Assembly: GCF_051020955.1 (NCBI RefSeq)
Contig: NW_027476093.1
Location: forward strand, 1,860,001 to 1,924,000
Source: Megalopta genalis
Lineage: Eukaryota > Arthropoda > Insecta > Hymenoptera > Halictidae
Direction of reading: 5' to 3'
Length of the DNA stretch: 64,000 bases
Made by a program: the position numbers and the translations under genes
Shown: positions 58,865-64,000 of the stretch, piece after piece
Layout of the letters: the number at the start of each line of letters is the position of its first letter
Numbering within the stretch: position 1 is the stretch's first letter
The notes under the pieces: generated by a model
Databases searched by the model: none
What the model was told of the DNA's origin: nothing
What the model saw: only the letters and a program-made list of their open reading frames with translations

Positions 58865-59503
58865 CAGTAATGTCTCCCTAATTGACGCTCGGATCGCAGT
58901 AATGTCTCTCTAATTGACGCCTAGATCGCGCACAAATATGGATAATTTGGGGAGAGGCACAGATACGATTATTCGAGCCTCGCGACTTTGTTTTTATAGC
59001 TACGAATCGTCAACAACTATAAAAACGAGCCAAAAGGCTCGAATAATAATCGTGTCCCTTCTTCCCAAATTGTCCATTTTCGCGTACAATCCGAGCGTCA
59101 ATTAGGGAGACATTACACAGTGCGACGAATAAGTTTCGAGACTCGGACCATATCTCGGTAACTAATAGCGCCATCTATGTTTTTAGACCGGCGTTTGAAA
59201 GCTGCGACATTCCTCTTTCCGGCAGTATTAATTTTGGGTCCGATCGGTCGTTAAATAGCAAAGTTATAACAGTTCTCCCTAACACGGAACAAAGAGCGGT
59301 TATTAAATTTCACGGAATACTCGGTAAAAATGCATCGGAAACATTCCGGTTGATGCAGCAAGTGTACGGCACCGATTGTTCGAGTAGAACAAATGTTTTT
59401 CCGTGGCACAAACGTTTTTTGGAAGGCAGAGAGAGAGTAGAAGATGATAATCGCGAAGGAAGGCCTACTACAATCTGAGCGTCGATTATAGAGAGATTTA
59501 CTG
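58865..59503 (+). mobile_element. Family-A composite MITE carrying a mariner 5' fragment (copy 3)
   Basis: Begins with two A starts in a row (CAGTAATGTCTC at 58865 and again near 58897), continues as a full A palindrome to about 59112, then the mariner segment (59113-59470) and an A-type end to 59503. The spacer continues to about 59575, but the trailing A half seen in copy 2 is missing. Confidence 0.75.
59287..59470 (+). pseudogene. Mariner transposase N-terminal fragment (in composite 3)
   Basis: Same HTH-region fragment as the other composites. Here the start codon is ACG instead of ATG, but the reading frame after the FPWHKRFLEG block stays open further than in the others (ERVEDDNREGRP), reaching the motif that normally follows the HTH domain before joining the A-type end. 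So the capture breakpoint lies just after that motif. Confidence 0.75.
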
Positions 59504-59575
59504 TACTCGTTTTAGTCAACTGTTGACCTGACTCTTAACTTGGCATTACTTCGATGCCTCGACTATAACGAAATG

Positions 59576-60879
59576 GATTGAACTGGCTTTCAAGTCCATT
59601 CGATGTTTAACGCAGGACAGTTTCTCGCTGAAGAAACTGAGAGATCCCGAAAAGACGGAATTTTCAAGTCGATAGAATGAAATGTCTACTAAAATTTCAA
59701 TCTTTCGCGTTTCAAAATCAGCACGAACTTCCCGGACAATCCAATAATATTGTAGGAATTGTTGAAAGGCAGAATGAACAATGAGAAAACAGTGTAAAAT
59801 ACCGAACGAGATTGTCCGAATCAGTTTCTCTCGTCTCTCTCTATCTCTCGTTTAAAGCATCTCCAATGAAATTGAACACTCGCAGAAGTACTTTTACACA
59901 TCGATAGGCGACGCTCTTTCCGAGAATCGTTGCGCAGATAGACTCGCGAGCGGAGGTTAGAAGAAAATTGCTCACGCCACGGACAGGATAAAATATTCGT
60001 TCGAGCTGGTGCAACAGATTTCCGAGAACCGGGAGCAATTTACGCGGCCGCGCTGCGTAATGAAACGTTCCGCCGACATTTATCAGTTATTTAAACGATC
60101 GGGCCGACGAGCAAATTGATACATTAGAGCTCCTCTCTCGGCCTCTCGGCTCTCTCGGTAGCCTAACCGATATGTCTCTCTCTCCGCCGGCGAGAAGAAG
60201 CTCTCCATTCGTTCTTGCCCCGTAAGAAAGCCGATCGTCGGTTCGACAGCACGCGATCCAGATTTCCTCTTTCCACCGTTTCACGTCTTATTTCCTCGCA
60301 CCCTGAATCCATACCCCCGCGGATTTTATCGTCGGCTGCGGTTCCACGGTGCGTTGCGCACTTGCTACCTGGCCGGGCTCCGCGTCCCGACCGCAGACCC
60401 GCGTTTTCCAATGGCTTTTTCTTACGTTGCTCGGACGAAACGCCGAGCCGATCGGCCATTTCCACGGCGAGTAGCGCGCAATTACATTGCACAATAATCC
60501 CTCCTGGGTTCTCCGGTAGTCGCCGGCCAGGCTGCTGCTGCTGCTGCTGCCTTCGCTTCCACGCGAACACCGAGAGAGCCATTTATTTATCCTCCGCGTG
60601 GCTGCACCGGAGCCGTACGGCACACCTGGGCTGCTCTGCTGTGGCCGTGTAATGGTTATCGCGCGAGGAGTGCGCGTAATTGCCGCGATTTTTCCCTCGG
60701 AGATCCGTAACTCCTGATAAGAATAGGTCGTCGGATTGGTCCGTTGCCTCTTAACCGCGCTGTCCTCGCCGCGGTTTTCCTCTTATCCGTGAAAGTAGTT
60801 TTCAAGAGTATTTTAGCTGCTGCAAGTTGTTTAATCGACAATGCTGCGGTTGTGTTTAAATACAGCAGTCGTCGTTATA
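59576..60879. other. No gene supported
   Basis: CpG-rich from 60.0 kb with a CTG run (60533-60551). Both strands are stop-poor. Confidence 0.45.
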
Positions 60880-61044
60880 CGGTAATGTCGATTCGTTTTT
60901 ATAGTTACCGATTGTCAACAACTATAAGATCGAGTTGCAAGGCTCGAGTAATCGTGTCTACTTTTCCGAAATTGTCAATTTTCGCGGGCGATCGGAGCGT
61001 CAATTAGGGAGACAATCTGAGCGTCAGTTAGGGAGACATTACTG
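60880..61044. mobile_element. Family-A MITE, left arm deleted, right end duplicated
   Basis: CGGTAATGTCGA jumps straight to the centre (TTCGTTTTTATAGTTACC). The right arm closes with two copies of the AGCGTCARTTAGGGAGACA end. Confidence 0.8.
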
Positions 61045-61135
61045 TATTTATATATTAGGACGTTAAATACGAAATGTCTGATTCGAGACTGAAATTTTGG
61101 TTTGTTGTATCTCGGGCAAGAAGTAATGCAATTAA

Positions 61136-61354
61136 AACCCTTTGCGCTCGAAGCCATTTAACTGTAAATCGAAAATAATTTTTCTGACTTACAGTATTGC
61201 CATTTTATATGACGAAGTGCATTTTACGCGCATGAAATTCAGTTTTACGGCGACTCGTACAACAGTTACACTTTCAACAATTTTTTAAATCTAACCTTTG
61301 TCGATATCAAAATTATCTTGAAACGTGATATAACAATTTTAGCGGCAATCAAGC
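61136..61354. mobile_element. Family-C element, reverse orientation
   Basis: AACCCTTTGCGCTCGAAGCC at the left. The interior (CGAAAATAATTTTTCTGAC) matches the 905 and 27143 copies. Right end lost after TTTTAGCGGC. Confidence 0.7.
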
Positions 61355-62137
61355 GTTCCGAGAGTTCGCTGTCAGAAAACCAGCTTCGAGTAGGAATCCT
61401 CGGGCGTCATCCTCTGGCCGAGTCTCGCGACGATCAAGCTTTCTTTCATCGAAGCGCCTAGACGAACGTTTAACAGAGCCGCGGGAGTGTTTTTAATGAA
61501 ATCCGCGTCATATTTTCCGATGAATCGCCTACGAGCTTCCGCGCGCATCGTGTTAAATCCGGGTTAAACCGCGCGAATTAAGATTGCCGGCGACGCGCAA
61601 CGATGAACCGCCGCAGCGCGGCTCTAATCCTCCCATTAGTCAGCGGCGTATAACGCGTTACCGAACTAGGACGCGTGCGTTGCAGGACCAGCGAGAAGAG
61701 GACCAAGAAAACGCGTAATCTTGTTCTTGAGCAACCGACGCGGCGGCGGGTGCGAATAATTAACGTTCGCGCCGCGCCGCGCCGCGGCCTGGCAACGTAA
61801 TCCCGGCGACCTGGTCGCGAATAAATTTCACATTTACCGTCGACGAAGAGCGAGCGAAACCTTCTCCGTTGCCCAAGCGGGCGTTCTCTTCCGGGCCCCG
61901 AGCAATAAAACCCGACCGCCAGCTTTTCATACGCCTAGCGTCGGCAGAGAGAAAGTATGCGAACGAGCAACGAGTACGCCGCGGTCGCAGGTGGCTCGAT
62001 AAACGCTCCAGACACGCGTGACACCTTAACAGACTTCACAGGCATCACGCCCAGATCTTGTCGAGAGAACGGCCAAGCCGAAAAACGCATTGCGAACAGC
62101 TATAGACGGCCGGAATTACAATGGAGAAGTATAGGAT
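61355..62137. other. No feature recognised
   Basis: CpG-rich, no recognisable domain or repeat. Confidence 0.5.
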
Positions 62138-62180
62138 ACAGTAAATTCTCTCAAATTGTCCCTCAGCTCGTACACAATAA
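62138..62180. mobile_element. Family-A MITE, short left-end fragment
   Basis: CAGTAAATTCTCTCAAATTG and CCTCAGC, like the start of the unit at 54305, directly before composite 4. Confidence 0.55.
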
Positions 62181-62184
62181 TGTA

Positions 62185-63054
62185 CAGTAATGTCTCCCTA
62201 ATTGGCGTCCAGATTGTCTCCCTAACTGACGCTTGGATCGCGCACGAAAATGGACAATTTAGGGAGAAGAGAGACGATTATTCGAGCCTCGCGACTCGTT
62301 TTTATAGTTACCGATTTTCAATAATTATAAGAACGAGCTGCAAAGCTCGAATAATCGTATCTCCTTTCCCACTCCAATATTTCGTTATGGTCGAGGCATT
62401 GAAGTAATGCCAAGTTAAGAGTTAGATCAACAGTTGACTGAAACGAGTACAGTGAATCTCTCTCTAATCGACGCTCAGATTGTAGTAGGCCTTCCTTCGC
62501 GATTATCATCTTCTACCCTCTCTATCTGCCTTCCAGAAAACGTTTGTGCCACGGAAAAACATTTGTTCTACTCGAACAATCGGTGCCGTACACTTGCTGC
62601 ATCAACCGGAATGTTTCCGATGCATTTTTACCGAGTTTTCCGCGAAATTTAATAACCGCTCTTTGTTCCATGTTAGGGAGAATTGTTATAACTTTGCTAT
62701 TTATCGACCGATCGGACCCAAAATTGATACTGCCGGAAAGAGGAATATCGCAGCTTCCAAACGCCGGTCTAAAAACATAGATAGCGCTATTAGTTACCGA
62801 GATATGGTCCGAGTCTCGAAACTTATTCGACGCACTGTACAATGTCTCCCTAATTGACGCTCGGATTGTATGCGAAAATGGACAATTTGGGAAGAAGGGA
62901 CACGATTATTCGAGCCTCTTGGCTCGTTTTTATAGTTGTTGACGATTCGTAACTATAAAAACAAAACCGCGGGCTGGAATAATCGTATCTGTGCCTCTCT
63001 CCAAATTGTCCATATTTGTGCGCGATCTAAGCGTCAATAAGAGAGACATTACTG
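62185..63054 (-). mobile_element. Family-A composite MITE carrying a mariner 5' fragment (copy 4)
   Basis: Same order and orientation as copy 1: partial A palindrome, spacer, A end, minus-strand mariner segment (about 62493-62838), full A palindrome ending CATTACTG at 63054. By eye it differs from copy 1 only at scattered bases over about 860 bp, so the two share a recent common source. Confidence 0.75.
62495..62671 (-). pseudogene. Mariner transposase N-terminal fragment (in composite 4)
   Basis: The minus strand reads MEQRAVIKF from 62671, then the SETFRLMQQVYG and FPWHKRFLEG blocks, and stops right after EGR. No catalytic residues are present. It is the closest relative of the copy at 31335-31511. 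Confidence 0.8.
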
Positions 63055-63057
63055 TAC

Positions 63058-63264
63058 AGTAAACTCTCCCTAATTGACGCTGTCATTCTGCACAAAAATG
63101 GACGTTTCGGGAAGAGGAGATGCGATCATGCGAGCCTCGAGGCTCGCTTTTATACTTATTGACAATCGCTAACTATAAAAACAACGCTCAATGCTTGGAA
63201 CAATCGTATCTCCTCTCCCCAAATTTTTCTGCGCAACCTAAGCGTCAATTAGAGAGACATTCGT
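63058..63264. mobile_element. Family-A MITE, full length
   Basis: CAGTAAACTCTCCCTAATTG to GTCAATTAGAGAGACATTC; it starts three bases after composite 4 ends. The final ACTG is lost. Confidence 0.85.
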
Positions 63265-63851
63265 ACATCCAAATGAACGATGCATCGGCGAACGTACCGA
63301 TCGTGGTTAGCAGCGAAAGTAAGAACAAAAGAACGATTCGACGAGCGAAACGAACAAGAAACGACCGGGAACAGAGAAGAAGGGGCGCGCTATTAATTGA
63401 CGAGGAGTACCGGCACGAGGAGAGTCCATAGTCCATAATTCTTTCTTAATGTGACGCTTTCCTCTTGCGATCCTCTTGCTTTCACCCTCGGGCATATCCG
63501 CGTAATCTCTTCTCTCCCCCCCCCCCCCGCGTGTTGGCACCGGCGGACACCGAGTGTTTTTCTCGTCTCTGTACACAGAGAGAACGACCGGAGGAGGAAA
63601 TACGAGCGGCGTGTGGGGAGCAGATCGAACCCGGCGATGACCAGATATTATGACCGCCCCATAAAAGCTTCTCGCTCGGAGATTGAGCTTTCCCCGTTTC
63701 TCGGGGCCGTTTATTATTGCACGTCCGGCCACCACGAGTGGATTAAGACGAAACGAGGATCGGAAGTCGCGCGGTCCCCGTGACCCCGGGGGTGTGATCG
63801 AGGAAACAAAGCGGAGAGGGGTTCTCCGGACACTGATTGCTAGCGGGCGAA

Positions 63852-63888
<37 letters not shown>

Positions 63889-63948
63889 ATTCGCTGCCCG
63901 AATCCAGGGAAACCGGAACGATCGCTGCCGAGAAATATTAACCGAGAG
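63265..63948. other. No gene supported
   Basis: A C-run (about 63518-63529) and the GA tract; frames lack domains. Confidence 0.45.
63857..63887. repeat. GA microsatellite
   Basis: About 15 GA units. Confidence 0.95.
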
Positions 63949-64000
63949 CGGGGCGTCCCAAAATTATTTATTCACTATTTCCGAGAAATGAGGGATTCCT
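63949..64000. mobile_element. Family-B MITE, cut by the window edge
   Basis: GGGGCGTCCCAAAATTATTT and GAGAAATGAGGGATTCC match the left end of the second B subtype. The rest lies outside the window. Confidence 0.7.

Noticed and set aside
1..64000. tRNA, rRNA or other structured RNA genes
   Set aside because: I looked for T-loop motifs (GGTTCGAATCC type) and conserved rRNA stretches and found none convincing; a dedicated scan could still reveal one.

Overview
The window looks like insect nuclear DNA, most plausibly from a hymenopteran such as an ant or bee. That guess rests on the mosaic of CpG-rich and very AT-rich blocks, the long GA/CT and TA microsatellites, the large introns and the heavy load of Tc1/mariner-type miniature elements. 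No single marker fixes the species. Nearly everything here is non-coding: one gene can be supported, and the rest is repeats and transposon debris.

The gene is on the + strand. A CpG-rich leader (about 22.5-23.79 kb) runs into a start codon at 23794. The first coding exon (23794-23932) ends at a strong GTGAGT donor. A phase-compatible acceptor 26 kb downstream opens a second exon (49951-50378), which ends at a GTCAGT donor. The joined reading frame (189 codons, incomplete at the 3' end) ends in a textbook BH3 motif, VGANLRNIADDF, most like that of vertebrate BMF and BIM. I therefore read it as a BH3-only, pro-apoptotic Bcl-2-family ligand gene. Later exons were not found and probably lie beyond the window.

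The repeats form a few families. Family A is a ~217-bp palindromic TA-flanked MITE (ends CAGTAATGTCTC), with about 30 full, partial or composite copies. Family B is a ~365-bp fold-back TA-flanked MITE (ends CAGGGTGTCCCA), 8 copies. Family C is a ~250-bp TTAA-flanked element (ends CCCTTTGCACTCGA), about 6 copies. There is also a hAT-type MITE with an 8-bp duplication, an internally deleted mariner with perfect inverted ends, and remnants of Tc1-like and other transposases. Four family-A composites carry the 5' part of a mariner transposase gene between A-type ends, and further Tc1-like pieces sit between A ends, so family A behaves like a fragment-capturing (Pack-type) MITE.

Layout: 0-3.3 kb repeats and unassigned sequence; 3.37-4.27 kb a 51-bp minisatellite; 5.1-6.0 kb a repeated block with a MITE and its own empty site; 8.5-16.7 kb family B, A and hAT elements; 18.1-19.6 kb an 8-bp minisatellite born inside a dispersed repeat, then a transposase tail; 22.5-24 kb leader and exon 1; 24-50 kb the large intron with minisatellites, families A-C and composites; 50 kb the BH3 exon; 51.9 kb mariner; 54-56 kb a dense A-element cluster; 58.9-63.3 kb two more composites; the right edge cuts through a family-B copy.
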